Source: QHXM01 sp032160705 | Lineage (GTDB): Bacteria > Acidobacteriota > Blastocatellia > Pyrinomonadales > Pyrinomonadaceae | Direction of reading: 5' to 3' | DNA: 64,000 bases | NCBI GenBank assembly: GCA_032160705.1 | Contig: JAVHVE010000060.1 | Coordinates: 150,222 to 214,221, forward strand | Shown: positions 15,311 to 24,430 of the stretch, one piece after another | Layout of the letters: every line of letters begins with the position of its first letter | How positions within the stretch are numbered: the first letter of the stretch is position 1 | The notes under the pieces: generated by a model | Told to the model about the DNA's origin: nothing | Database searches by the model: none | What the model saw: only the letters and a program-made list of their open reading frames with translations | Position numbers and translations under genes: made by a program

Positions 15311-17491
15311 TCACCTCACGCTCACAACCACATTATTAGCCTGCATCGCGTTGCCGGTGGCGCGTTGCAGCTCGGCGATGGCCTTGTTCAAATCCGTCTG
15401 CGCGCGTAGCTCGTTGCCGCGAGCGGTGGTCAGGGCGGTCTGCCGCTCAAGGACGAGGAAGAGTGTTGATTGCCCGGAATCGAATCTCCGCTGCTCGCTC
15501 GCGTACTGCTGCTCGGAAGCTCCACGCGCCGCCGCCGCTGCGCGCAGGCGCGACTCAGCCGTTCGCACCGCCTGCAAAGAATTGCGCACGTCCACCTGAA
15601 CAAGTTGCTCCAACTGCTCGCGCTGCGTACTGATTCGTTTTCCTTCGACCAGGGAGCGTCCCAGTTGCGCTTCCGCCGTCCTGTTTCTGAGTGGAAGATT
15701 CACCTGTACGCCGACACGGAAATTGCTGTAGCGGTTCGCGCCCAGATTCAGCAGAGACTGATTGAGTCCGCCGACCAGATCGGACGGAATTGTCTGCGGG
15801 GGAGGCTCAGGCAACAAAGGCAGTCCCTGAAGCACTGAGAGAGCGTTGATGCGCTCGCGCAACAGTGCCGTCGAGTTTGTTAATGGATTGATGGCGTTGC
15901 TGCTGTTGAGCGCCCCGGCCAGACCAACGACGCCGTAGCTACCGATTAAATCAACCTGCGGTTTGGTCTGCTCACGAAAGTAACGCTGGTCTATCTCGTT
16001 AATCTCGCGTGCGACCGTGGACACTTGAAGCTCCGTGCGATTCGCCATCGCCGCAGACATCGCTTCGTCCAAAGTGGTGACGGGCGGTGTCAGGTCAACC
16101 GAATCGGTCGGGATAACGGAAACGTTCCAGAAAGGCGATTGCCGGTTCTCTGCAATTAAATTCTTCAAATTGTTTTCGGCGCGCTGCACTTCTTCGAGCG
16201 CGGTGTAGACGCTCTGCTCGTAGCCTGAGACCTGCGCGTCCGCCGCGACCACGTCAATTGGCGCGAGCACACCTTCTTCAACGAGCCGCTTGTTGTGCTC
16301 AAGCTGTGTGCGGGCGTCGCGGACGGCCTCGCGCTGAATCTGTAGATTGCGCAGCGCGAAGACCAAATCCCAGTAAGCTCGCTGCACCTGCGTGATGGTC
16401 TCGATAGCGCGCTGGCGAAACTGCGCGTCCGTTAAGCTGAGATTCTTTTTGGCGACTTCAATCAAGCGGCGATTGTTGTCGAAGCGGAAACCGCGCAGGA
16501 GAGGTTGCGTATAGTTGAAAGTGAGCGCAGTCGGATATTGCGGATTGAGCGCGGCGAACTGATTGTTGGTGAGCAAACGAATCGCCGAAAAATCCACTCG
16601 ATAGCCACCGCCAAACTTCGGCGTCAGACCCTCGATGCGCGCCGTCCCCGTGTAATCGCTCTGCGACACAGCGCCGGATGAGCTACCACTTAAGAAACTT
16701 GCCGAAGGCGTTTCTGAGCGTTCGTAGTAAGAGAGCGAGCTAAAACGCGGATCATATGCGCCGCGTGCTCCCAGAAGGTCAAACTCGGCGGCGCGCACGT
16801 TATGGCGCGAGACCTCTATGTCCTTATTATTGACGAGCGCCATCTCCAGAGCTTCGCGCAGAGAGAGCGGGCGCTGGTCGGTCATGTCAACGCCGACGCG
16901 ACCAATTTCAGGCAAGGGGCGCGAGGGTGCGCGATAATCTGGAGCGATTGCCGGAACTGTTGGGAGACTTTCTGTAACAGGGGCAGGAGCGGGCACGCTC
17001 TCCTGTCCCGGAGCACGCGGGGCTTGTGCGGGCGCGACTGTCTGACCGGGAGTTTGCGGCGACTGCTGCGTTGGCGCGGCTGGCGTTGATAAATTGCCTG
17101 ACGGCAAACTGTCTGTCGTCGGGATTGAAGAAGCGGGTGCGCCTCCTTGCGGCGTCTGCGGTTGCGTCGTCGGCGCAGGATTGTTCCCGCGCGTCTGTTG
17201 ATCGCCTTGCGTGGTCGGCTGCACGCTCTGCTCTGTTTGCCCGGCGGGCGTCACGGGGCGCGCGTTCGATCCTGGCGCGGGCGCGGGCGCTTGCGGGTTG
17301 TTGCCGCTCGGCGCAACGTTCACTCCGCTCGAAGACGACGGCGGCGCGCTTTGCGTCGGCGTGTTGCCCGACGGCGCGGGAGTCACGGGCGCAGTCGTTG
17401 TCCCACCGGGCTGTTGGGCGAAACCCGACGCGCAAAACAGAAGCGCTGCTGCCAGAGTGATGATTGCCGAATTTAATTTATGACGATTCAT
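15311..17491 (-). CDS. TolC-family outer membrane efflux protein with long Pro/Gln/Thr-rich N-terminal region
   Basis: A 726-aa outer membrane channel component. Signal peptide MNRHKLNSAIITLAAALLFCASGFA, then about 150 residues of low-complexity Pro/Thr/Gln/Ala sequence, which is unusual for TolC and about one fifth of the protein. The remainder contains two OEP repeats: LSLREALEMALVNNKDIEVSRHN, PTALTFNYTQPLLRGF, then TTLDEAMSAAMANRTEL, FRVGVQVNLPLRNRTAEAQL and a C-terminal helix ending AIAELQRATGN. It is the last gene of the TetR-MFP-RND-TolC operon, 31 bp after the RND gene. Confidence 0.9.
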   Translation of the reverse strand: MNRHKLNSAIITLAAALLFCASGFAQQPGGTTTAPVTPAPSGNTPTQSAPPSSSSGVNVAPSGNNPQAPAPAPGSNARPVTPAGQTEQSVQPTTQGDQQTRGNNPAPTTQPQTPQGGAPASSIPTTDSLPSGNLSTPAAPTQQSPQTPGQTVAPAQAPRAPGQESVPAPAPVTESLPTVPAIAPDYRAPSRPLPEIGRVGVDMTDQRPLSLREALEMALVNNKDIEVSRHNVRAAEFDLLGARGAYDPRFSSLSYYERSETPSASFLSGSSSGAVSQSDYTGTARIEGLTPKFGGGYRVDFSAIRLLTNNQFAALNPQYPTALTFNYTQPLLRGFRFDNNRRLIEVAKKNLSLTDAQFRQRAIETITQVQRAYWDLVFALRNLQIQREAVRDARTQLEHNKRLVEEGVLAPIDVVAADAQVSGYEQSVYTALEEVQRAENNLKNLIAENRQSPFWNVSVIPTDSVDLTPPVTTLDEAMSAAMANRTELQVSTVAREINEIDQRYFREQTKPQVDLIGSYGVVGLAGALNSSNAINPLTNSTALLRERINALSVLQGLPLLPEPPPQTIPSDLVGGLNQSLLNLGANRYSNFRVGVQVNLPLRNRTAEAQLGRSLVEGKRISTQREQLEQLVQVDVRNSLQAVRTAESRLRAAAAARGASEQQYASEQRRFDSGQSTLFLVLERQTALTTARGNELRAQTDLNKAIAELQRATGNAMQANNVVVSVR

Positions 17492-17522
17492 ATCAATTTC
17501 AAATTTGAAATCTCTAATTGCT

Positions 17523-20500
17523 TCAATGCTTCGTAAACATTCCGAAAATCGAAGCGGTGGCGGAAACGGTCTTGCGTCTCGCCCATGCGAATGCGCCCCT
17601 CACGGGCGCGAAAGCGCGACTGAAGATGCGGGCGCGGCCAAGATCATCAAAGAGCGAATAGAAGACCGGCACGGCCAGGAGTGTCAGCAACAAACAGAGC
17701 GATTGGCCGCCGACGACCAGCACGCCGATAGAACGGTTCGTCCCCGACCCCGGCCCTGTCGAGACGACGAGCGGCATCATGCCCGCGACCAGCGCAATCG
17801 TCGTCATCAAAATGGGGCGCAGGCGGTCGCGGTTCGCCTGAATGATTGCGTCCAGCCGCTCCATGCCCTGCGCGCGCAGGTGGTTCGTATGGTCAATCTG
17901 AAGGATGGCGTTCTTCTTGACGACGCCAAAAAGCAGCAGCAGCCCCAACCCTGAAAAGATGTTCACGGTCTGCCCTGTCACGAGCAATGAGACGATGCCA
18001 AACGGAATAGCGAGCGGCAGTGTCAACAAGATGGTGATCGGGTGGATAAACGACTCGAACTGCGCCGCGAGCACCATGTACATGAAGACGAACGAGAGCA
18101 CGAAGGCGAGCATGAAGTAGTAGCCCGCGCGCCCCAGTTCTTTCGAGCGTCCCGCCGTGCCGGTTTTGTAACCGCTCTCAACTTTTAGCTCTTTAACGAA
18201 CTCGTTCATCCGTGCAATCACGTCGGCCTGCGACCCGCCGGGGCGGACGTTGGCCAGAAGAGAGACCTGACGCTCGCGGTTGAGACGATCAATCGCCGAA
18301 GGCCCTGCCGCCTCTTCAATCTGCACGAGGTTGTCCAGACTGACCCAGCCAACTTTCGCCGAAGGCACAATCATGCGGCGCAATCCCTCGACACTCGCGC
18401 GAAATTCGCCCGTGGCGCGAACCCTCACGTCGTATTGATCCGTGCCTGCGTTGAAGGTCGAGACCTTCTGCCCGGCAACCAGCGTGTTCAGTGCCTGCGC
18501 GATGTCGCCGACGCGCACGCCAAGGTCAGCCGCCCGCGCACGATCAATGCGAACGCGCAGTTCCGGCTTGCCTGTAATCAAAGTCGAATCGGCGTCAACC
18601 ACATCGGGAATGGTCTTCATCTTCGCCAGTAACTCTTCGGAATACTTCGTCAGCTTCTGAAGGTCTGGGCCGCCGATGATGTATTGAATATCCGCGTTGC
18701 GGAAGCCGCCGCCGGAGATGGCCGCGACCTGCTGCACGCTGGTACGCAATTCCTTCGGATAGTTTTTCAACAACTCGCGCGCACGCACCATCAACTGATC
18801 CTGCGTTTCGGCGCGCTCTTTAATCGGCGCGAGCTTGACGTAGATTGAGGCAACGTTGACGAGTTGTTGTTGGCCGCCGCCGATGGTCGTGAGCGTGGCT
18901 TCGACGCCGGGCAGCGTGCGAATCTCACCCGAAATCTTTTCCACCAGCGCGGAAGTCGCAGGCAGGGTGTTGCCTTCCGCAGCGCGAACGTTGATTTCAA
19001 ACTGCGATTGATCGTCCACCGGCAGAAAGTTTTTGCCGACGAACTTGAAGAGCGGCACGATGCTGATAATTACGCCCAGACACATCAACACTATCGCCCA
19101 GCGATGCGCCATAGACCAACGGAGCATCCACGTGTAAGTGCGATCAATCGGGCGATACCAGCGTGACTCCTTTGAGGCATGGCCGGAAGCTTGTACTTTT
19201 TTCTTATTATCTTCAGAGGTGAGAGCTGTTCCCTGCCCTGGCACAGCGAGAGCTTCACGCGGCGGCGGCGGTGTCGTCAGAGACGCCGTCGCTTGATCGT
19301 CTTCCACGTTCTTTTCCGGCCCGGCTTCAGCCGCACCGACGCGCGATTCTTCAGCGAGCGCGACCGGGGCATCACCCTCCGAAGGCTCGCTGCCTGTGCC
19401 TGCGGGCAGCGGGTCGTCCCGGCGCTTAATCAAGCGGGCGGCCAGCATCGGCGTCAGCGTGAACGAAACGATGAGCGAGACGGCGATAGCGAACGATGCC
19501 GTCAGGCCGAAACTTGACATGAAGCGCCCGACGATGCCGCCCATGAAGCCGACGGGCAGGAAGACGGCGAGCAAGCTAAGCGTTGTCGCCATGACGGCGA
19601 GGCCAATCTCTTTCGTGCCCTGAATCGCAGCCTGAAATGGCGGCACACCCTTCTCTTCGATGTGGCGAAAGATGTTCTCAAGAACGACGATGGCATCGTC
19701 AATCACAATGCCGACCATCAAGGTCAGGGCCAGCATCGTAATCTGATTCAAGGTGAACCCGAGTGCGGCCATCAAGCCGAAGGTCGCGATAATCGAGGTC
19801 GGGATGGCAAGCGCCGCGATCAGGGTCGTGCGGAAGCTCCACAAAAAGATGAAGACGACGATGGCCGCCAGCACGCCGCCTTCGATTAAGTGCGTCTGGA
19901 TTGATTCGAGCGAGGCTTTGATGAAGATGGATTGATCGCCGACGATCTGGGTCTTGTATCCGGGCGGCAGGATGCGCACAATCTCCGCCAGCTTTTCTTT
20001 GACGGCATCTGCGACCGCGACGGTATTTTGTCCCGACTGCTTCGAGACGACGAGCGTGACGGCGGGCTGGCCGTTGAGCATCGCCTGCGTGCGCTGTTCT
20101 TCCGCGCCGTCTTCGATGTAGCCGATGTCGCTGACTTTGACTGAATAATTCCCACGCGTCGCGACCACCAGATCGTTGAAGCTCGAAGGGTCAATGATGC
20201 GTCCCATCGTGCGGACGGTCAATTCGCGCGTGCCTTCATCAATGCGCCCGCCCGGCACTTCCATGTTCTGTGAGCGGATGGCGGCGGCGACTTCCGCCAC
20301 CGTCACGTTGTAGGAGCGCAGCTTGTCCGGGTCAACCCAGATTTGAATCTCGCGCGTGCGCCCGCCGACGATCTGCACCTGCCCGACGCCGTTGATGGAT
20401 TCGATGCGCTCCTTGATCTGCTTGTCGGCAACGTCCGTGACTTCGCGCAAAGAGCGCGGCGCGGAGATGGCGATGCGCAGGACGGGTGCTGCGTCCGTGT

Positions 20501-20897
20501 CGAGTTTCTGGACGATTGGCTGTTCGGCAGTATCCGGCAGATCGGGGACTACCAGGTCAACCTTGTCACGAATTTCCTGCGCGGCGACATCTGCGTTCTT
20601 ATCCAGCAGAAACGTGATGAAGACCTGCGAGACGCCTTCGACGGAGGTCGAGCGCAACTCGTCTATGCCGCTGATGGTGTTGACCGCACCCTCAACCTTG
20701 TCCGTGATTTCGGTCTCAATTTCCTGCGGCGACGCGCCCGGATTGACGACCGTGACGGTGATCGTCGGCAAATCAATCTTCGGAAACAGATCAACGCCAA
20801 GCGATTTATAGGAGAAGAGTCCGACCACCGTCAGCGACAGGATAAGCATCGTCGCAAACACCGGGCGGCGAACACAGATTTCAGCAAGCTTTTGCAC
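17523..20897 (-). CDS. RND-family efflux permease (AcrB/MdtB-like, HAE1 type)
   Basis: A 1124-aa inner-membrane proton-driven exporter. GTG start at 20897 with GGAG 8 bp upstream. The N-terminus MQKLAEICVRRPVFATMLIL and the segments FPKIDLPTITVTV, IVIDDAIVVLENIFRHIEEKG (paired proton-relay aspartates in TM4), RRDDPLP and the C-terminal GVVKKNAILQIDH are hallmarks of HAE1 transporters. A charged, Pro/Ala/Glu-rich insert of ~80 residues (about residues 490-570) lies in the central cytoplasmic loop, longer than in AcrB. It works with the MFP and TolC genes in the same operon. The substrate is not predictable. Confidence 0.93.
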   Translation of the reverse strand: MQKLAEICVRRPVFATMLILSLTVVGLFSYKSLGVDLFPKIDLPTITVTVVNPGASPQEIETEITDKVEGAVNTISGIDELRSTSVEGVSQVFITFLLDKNADVAAQEIRDKVDLVVPDLPDTAEQPIVQKLDTDAAPVLRIAISAPRSLREVTDVADKQIKERIESINGVGQVQIVGGRTREIQIWVDPDKLRSYNVTVAEVAAAIRSQNMEVPGGRIDEGTRELTVRTMGRIIDPSSFNDLVVATRGNYSVKVSDIGYIEDGAEEQRTQAMLNGQPAVTLVVSKQSGQNTVAVADAVKEKLAEIVRILPPGYKTQIVGDQSIFIKASLESIQTHLIEGGVLAAIVVFIFLWSFRTTLIAALAIPTSIIATFGLMAALGFTLNQITMLALTLMVGIVIDDAIVVLENIFRHIEEKGVPPFQAAIQGTKEIGLAVMATTLSLLAVFLPVGFMGGIVGRFMSSFGLTASFAIAVSLIVSFTLTPMLAARLIKRRDDPLPAGTGSEPSEGDAPVALAEESRVGAAEAGPEKNVEDDQATASLTTPPPPREALAVPGQGTALTSEDNKKKVQASGHASKESRWYRPIDRTYTWMLRWSMAHRWAIVLMCLGVIISIVPLFKFVGKNFLPVDDQSQFEINVRAAEGNTLPATSALVEKISGEIRTLPGVEATLTTIGGGQQQLVNVASIYVKLAPIKERAETQDQLMVRARELLKNYPKELRTSVQQVAAISGGGFRNADIQYIIGGPDLQKLTKYSEELLAKMKTIPDVVDADSTLITGKPELRVRIDRARAADLGVRVGDIAQALNTLVAGQKVSTFNAGTDQYDVRVRATGEFRASVEGLRRMIVPSAKVGWVSLDNLVQIEEAAGPSAIDRLNRERQVSLLANVRPGGSQADVIARMNEFVKELKVESGYKTGTAGRSKELGRAGYYFMLAFVLSFVFMYMVLAAQFESFIHPITILLTLPLAIPFGIVSLLVTGQTVNIFSGLGLLLLFGVVKKNAILQIDHTNHLRAQGMERLDAIIQANRDRLRPILMTTIALVAGMMPLVVSTGPGSGTNRSIGVLVVGGQSLCLLLTLLAVPVFYSLFDDLGRARIFSRAFAPVRGAFAWARRKTVSATASIFGMFTKH

Positions 20898-20920
20898 GTT
20901 ACAAGCTCCGCTTGTTATTT

Positions 20921-21022
20921 GCGATTTTAGATTTTTGATTTGCGATTGGCTAAGGACAAATCAGAGATTTGAAAATTAAAATCCTTCATCCTTATCCAAT
21001 CAAAAATCGCAAATCAAAAATT
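20921..21022. repeat. AT-rich heptad hairpin (GCGATTT/TTGATTT family)
   Basis: Left arm units GCGATTT TAGATTT TTGATTT GCGATTG (20921-20948); right arm CCAATCAAAAATCGCAAATC (from 20996). It fills the 128-bp gap between the MFP and RND genes inside the operon. Confidence 0.85.
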
Positions 21023-21025
21023 CCC

Positions 21026-22285
21026 TTATTGTTTGACAGGCGTCCCGTCGTTCAATAGCTCGACGTTGCTCGTGGCGACCTGCTCGCCTGTGACGACTCC
21101 GCTTTTAATCTCGACGAGGTCGCCTTCCGCCTGTCCGAGTTGGACGATGCGCTTTTCGGCGTGTCCGTCCTTGATGACGAAAACGTAACTCGTCCCGCTT
21201 TCCGCGCGAATTGAGCGCAGCGGCACGAGCACTGCCTGCGCGGTCTGCGGTTGCAGAATTCTAACGGTGGCAAACTGTCCGGGCTTGAGCAGGCCGTCCC
21301 CGTTCTCCACAACAGCTTCCACCGTCATCGTGCGCGAGTTCGGCGTCACGCTCGGCGAGACGTGATGCACGCGCCCGCTAAAATTTCTATCAGGATAGGC
21401 GCTGACGTTGACTGAAACGCTCTGCCCCATTTGAATGGCCGAGAGCGCCTGTTCAGGGATGTCTATCCGCACACGCAAGGGGTTGGTGCTGACGACCGTG
21501 GCGACTTTGGTCGCGGGCGAGACGTATTCGCCAAGATCAGCGGGACGCTCCGCGACGTAGCCGTTAATCGGCGAATAGACGAGCGCATACGTAATATTCC
21601 TGCGCGCCTGCGCGACCTGTGTTTCGGCATTGGCCACGCCCGCACGGGCGGCGACCACAGCGGCATAGTCCTGGCGCGCTTTGGTCAGTGCCACTTCGTA
21701 CTGCTGCTGCAACTGGTCGCGCTGCGCTTTCTGCTGGTCGTAAGAAGAGCGTGAGACATCGCCTGTCTCAATCAGCCGCTCAAATCGGCGCAACTGCTTT
21801 TCGGCCAACTCAAGCGCCACCCGCGCCGAGCCGACATCCGCCACGCGCGTCGGGTCAAAGCTCTGACCGGGACGCAAGCCAATCTTCGCCTCAGCCTGGC
21901 GGACGGCGGCCTGTGCCTGCTGGAGTTGCGCCAGCGTTTGATCCAGACGAATGCGCGCATCGTTGTCGTCCAATTTGACGATCATCTGGCCTTGCTTGAC
22001 GTAGCTGCCAAGCTCGACGCCGACGGCGACGACCTTGCCGGAAATTTGCGGCGCAACATCCGTCTGCTCATCGGCGGCGAGGCTGCCAGTCGCTTCAAGA
22101 AAGCGCGGCAGCTCGCGCGTAATCGCTGGCGCGGTCGTCACGTCAACAGTTGCCGGGGCAGCCGCCGCAACATTCGCCTGCTGCGCGTTGGAAGCCTTCG
22201 AGCCGCCGCACGCTGCCGAGAGAGCGCTCGTTGCAAAGAGGATGAAGGCAAACGATAAAAGCTTGAATTGCTCGCGGGAGATCAT
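21026..22285 (-). CDS. RND efflux periplasmic adaptor (MFP/HlyD family) lipoprotein
   Basis: A 419-aa adaptor joining the RND pump to the TolC channel. The N-terminus ends in SALSAACGGSKAS, a plausible but imperfect lipobox with the acylated Cys at about residue 26. It then has the biotinyl-lipoyl half-motif (SGKVVAVGVELGSYVKQGQMIVKLDD), a long alpha-hairpin coiled coil (~residues 100-220), the second half-motif (YALVYSPINGYVAERPADLGEYV) and beta-barrel and MP domains (SGRVHHVSPSVTPNSRTMTVEA). It starts 6 bp after the TetR gene stop and is followed by a heptad hairpin and the RND gene. Confidence 0.92.
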   Translation of the reverse strand: MISREQFKLLSFAFILFATSALSAACGGSKASNAQQANVAAAAPATVDVTTAPAITRELPRFLEATGSLAADEQTDVAPQISGKVVAVGVELGSYVKQGQMIVKLDDNDARIRLDQTLAQLQQAQAAVRQAEAKIGLRPGQSFDPTRVADVGSARVALELAEKQLRRFERLIETGDVSRSSYDQQKAQRDQLQQQYEVALTKARQDYAAVVAARAGVANAETQVAQARRNITYALVYSPINGYVAERPADLGEYVSPATKVATVVSTNPLRVRIDIPEQALSAIQMGQSVSVNVSAYPDRNFSGRVHHVSPSVTPNSRTMTVEAVVENGDGLLKPGQFATVRILQPQTAQAVLVPLRSIRAESGTSYVFVIKDGHAEKRIVQLGQAEGDLVEIKSGVVTGEQVATSNVELLNDGTPVKQ

Positions 22286-22291
22286 GTTAGT

Positions 22292-23026
22292 TTATTTCTT
22301 CTTCGTAGAATTCTTGATTAACGACGCCGTGCGTTTGCCTGTTTCAATTTTCGGCAGCGTCGGTGAATTGGTTTTAATGCCACGGAGTAAAATCTCTGTA
22401 AACTCGCGCGCGGCCTCTTCGTTCGTGATGTCGAGCAGGCGGCGCGAAGGGTCCCACAGGGTGTTGTTCAGTGAATGGTGAATAATCATGCCGATGAAGG
22501 CGCGCACCACAATCTTTGGCTCAATCGGGCGAAACGCGCCATCGCGCTGCCTGTCCTGAATATAAGCCCCCAGGAATTCGTAAATCTGTAGGAGATTCCT
22601 GTCCCAGAACATCTGCGCCAACTCGTGCGCTTCCAAAGCGGAGTGGAGTAGGAGACGCAGGAATTCAGGGTCTTGCTCGTGATGCTTCAAAGCCGACAAG
22701 GCCAGAGTTTCAAAAACGGCGCGGTCATCTTTCTGCCGGACCGATTCGGCCACCAACTCGCATGGGTCTTCAATCCTGTCCGCGCAGGCTTTGTGATCGA
22801 GAATGGCCGTATAGAGTTCTTCCTTGGTGGCGAAGTGGCGAAAGACCATCGCCTCGGAGACCCCGGCGGCCTGCGCTATTTCTTTGGTGGTCGTGCCGCG
22901 AAAGCCGCGCTGCGAAAAAAGGCGCACGGCGATGCGCAGGATTTGCAGCCGCCGCTCTTCACCCGCCATTCGCCCGCCGATGACGGGGAGCGATTCACTT
23001 TCAGGAACAATAATCTCTTTGCTCAA
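22292..23026 (-). CDS. TetR-family repressor of the efflux operon
   Basis: A 244-aa regulator. The in-frame start giving this length is TTG at 23026; an ATG 19 codons further in (MAGEERR) is an alternative. The N-terminal HTH is canonical: ILRIAVRLFSQRGFRGTTTKEIAQ, AAGVSEAMVFRHFATKEELY. The ligand-binding domain is helical and diverged, as expected. It is the first gene of the efflux operon, and a 16-bp perfect palindrome lies 34 bp upstream of its start, so it is probably an autorepressor that releases on binding a pump substrate. Confidence 0.9.
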   Translation of the reverse strand: MSKEIIVPESESLPVIGGRMAGEERRLQILRIAVRLFSQRGFRGTTTKEIAQAAGVSEAMVFRHFATKEELYTAILDHKACADRIEDPCELVAESVRQKDDRAVFETLALSALKHHEQDPEFLRLLLHSALEAHELAQMFWDRNLLQIYEFLGAYIQDRQRDGAFRPIEPKIVVRAFIGMIIHHSLNNTLWDPSRRLLDITNEEAAREFTEILLRGIKTNSPTLPKIETGKRTASLIKNSTKKK

Positions 23027-23059
23027 AAAGTTAATTCCATTTCTGCCCGAATACTTGAA

Positions 23060-23075
23060 AGTAAGTACTTACTTA
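23060..23075. promoter_or_regulatory. TetR operator (perfect 16-bp palindrome)
   Basis: AAGTAAGTACTTACTT is its own reverse complement and is followed by a further TTAC half-repeat. Position and form fit a TetR autoregulatory operator for the adjacent minus-strand operon. Confidence 0.8.
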
Positions 23076-23077
23076 CC

Positions 23078-23474
23078 ATCGTCTGCAAACGAAGTCAAGG
23101 TGGATTTAGTTTCAACGAATTGACGGTGAACCATTGCCGATTGTCGAATGAAAGCCTGCGCTGCTTTTGGCAAGTGGCTGTTCTCTCTCATCCGCTCGCG
23201 CGCCCTGTACTGTTCCCGACCTTTGCGCTAAAGTAGCACGTACCTTTTCGCAACAAGATCAGGCAGTAACGGCATGCGCTCTTCTGTAAGACGTGTGGCT
23301 GCGCGTCTTTATTTGCAGTATGCGGCGTTGATAGCCGAAAAGAGCGTGAGCCTGGCCTGGCGTCGGCACGTTGTTTGCTCAGTTGCGACGGGAGCGAATG
23401 ATTTTAGGATAATTCACACGCAACGCTCATCCGGCTCGATTTGCGGATGAAATACTTTTTAAGGAGAAGACGAG
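23078..23474. other. Divergent intergenic region between the efflux operon and the YqjD-like gene
   Basis: No gene is supported. GATAAT (in TTTAGGATAATT, about 23408-23413) is a possible -10 for the plus-strand gene, but the nearest -35-like TTGCGA is 19 bp away. AAGGAG lies just before the next start. Confidence 0.35.
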
Positions 23475-23876
23475 ATGTCAGAGAACAGAACCCCAGGATT
23501 TGGCGCAAGCACAGGCGACACAGATGCCGGAACGACCCGCGCTTCCAATAGCGGGACAAGCGGCGGCGGCAACAACCAGAGCTTGACGCCGACAGGCGGC
23601 CAGAGCACGGGCGGCAGCACGGGCACGGCGACCGGTCGCGCCGAAGACAAAGGATACGGCGCGAAGATCGCCGAAGCCGCAACGACTGCCAAAGACTACG
23701 TTGCCGACAAAGTGTCCGTGATTGGCGACAAGATTTCCGACCTGAAGAACACGGATATTAAAGAGGTCGCCAACCAGGCCAAGGACTACGCGCAGAAGAA
23801 TCCGGGCCAGGCGATTTTGATTTCGGCGGCAGCGGGACTCGTCCTCGGCATGCTGATTCGCGGAAGCAGACGGTAA
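23475..23876 (+). CDS. DUF883/YqjD-like membrane-anchored protein
   Basis: A 133-aa protein. AAGGAG lies 8 bp before the ATG. The first ~55 residues are Gly/Thr/Ser-rich and disordered. A helical segment follows (KIAEAATTAKDYVADKVSVIGDKI), then a C-terminal anchor QKNPGQAILISAAAGLVLGMLIRGSRR. The KNPGQA-helix-RR ending is the signature of the ElaB/YqjD family, which tethers to the inner membrane and can bind ribosomes in E. coli. It is followed by a YqjE-like and another YqjD-like gene, as in the E. coli yqjCDEK arrangement. Confidence 0.75.
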   Translation: MSENRTPGFGASTGDTDAGTTRASNSGTSGGGNNQSLTPTGGQSTGGSTGTATGRAEDKGYGAKIAEAATTAKDYVADKVSVIGDKISDLKNTDIKEVANQAKDYAQKNPGQAILISAAAGLVLGMLIRGSRR

Positions 23877-23877
23877 G

Positions 23878-23956
23878 ACAGTGACAAGTGACAGGTGACA
23901 AGTGACAAGAGAAAACGCTTTCTTCTTGTCACTTGTCACGATTTACCTGTCACGGC
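23878..23956. repeat. Heptad hairpin, GTGACAA/GTGACAG family
   Basis: Left arm GTGACAAGTGACAGGTGACA plus one more unit; right arm TTGTCACTTGTCACG and CCTGTCAC. The hairpin lies between the stop of the YqjD-like gene and AAGGAG of the next gene. Confidence 0.88.
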
Positions 23957-23971
23957 TTTTAAGGAGGAGCG

Positions 23972-24430
23972 ATGGCCGATTTAGAGAAGAGGACAGCCAC
24001 CGCGCCCGCGAAAAATGCCGAGCCGCAGGCGGACATTGAAGGTTTGCCTGCGCTGTTCGGGCGTTTGAGCGACGGCGTGACGACGCTGCTGGATACAAAG
24101 CTCAGCTTGCTCAAAGTTGAGCTTAAAGAAGATGTCAGTGGTTACATTAGCGGCGCGGTCAAAATTCTGATAGGCGGAATCATCGCGGCGGTCGGATTCG
24201 CTATCCTGAACGTCGCGGTCGCGTTTTTTATCAGCACCTTGCTGCCGGATACGTTAGACCCGTTTATCCGAATTGCGCTCGGCTTCGTCATCACAGGCGC
24301 TGTCTATCTACTAATCGGCGGCATCTTCATCATCACGGCGAAGAACCGTCTGGCGAAGCAGGACTTAGTTCCGAACCGCTCAGTTTCCGAACTCAGAAAG
24401 GACAAAGAATGGCTGAAGAAGGAACTCTAG
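23972..24430 (+). CDS. YqjE/holin-X-like integral membrane protein
   Basis: A 152-aa protein. The ATG follows AAGGAGGAGCG, a strong ribosome site. It has an amphipathic helix (LPALFGRLSDGVTTLLDTKLSLLKVELKED), two hydrophobic helices (ILIGGIIAAVGFAILNVAVAFFI; IALGFVITGAVYLLIGGIFII) and a basic/acidic C-terminal tail. This matches the phage-holin-superfamily/YqjE class of chromosomal membrane proteins, which are not prophage markers. It overlaps the next gene by 22 bp, implying translational coupling. Confidence 0.78.
   Translation: MADLEKRTATAPAKNAEPQADIEGLPALFGRLSDGVTTLLDTKLSLLKVELKEDVSGYISGAVKILIGGIIAAVGFAILNVAVAFFISTLLPDTLDPFIRIALGFVITGAVYLLIGGIFIITAKNRLAKQDLVPNRSVSELRKDKEWLKKEL

Noticed and set aside
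17026..17483. Several plus-strand ORFs opposite the tolC-like gene
   Set aside because: They arise from the Pro/Thr-rich low-complexity coding region read in reverse; composition is Arg/Ala-biased and no start signals exist.
23972..24430. Phage holin indicating a prophage
   Set aside because: The gene sits in a YqjD/YqjE-like chromosomal set; there are no phage structural, lysis or integrase genes in the window.
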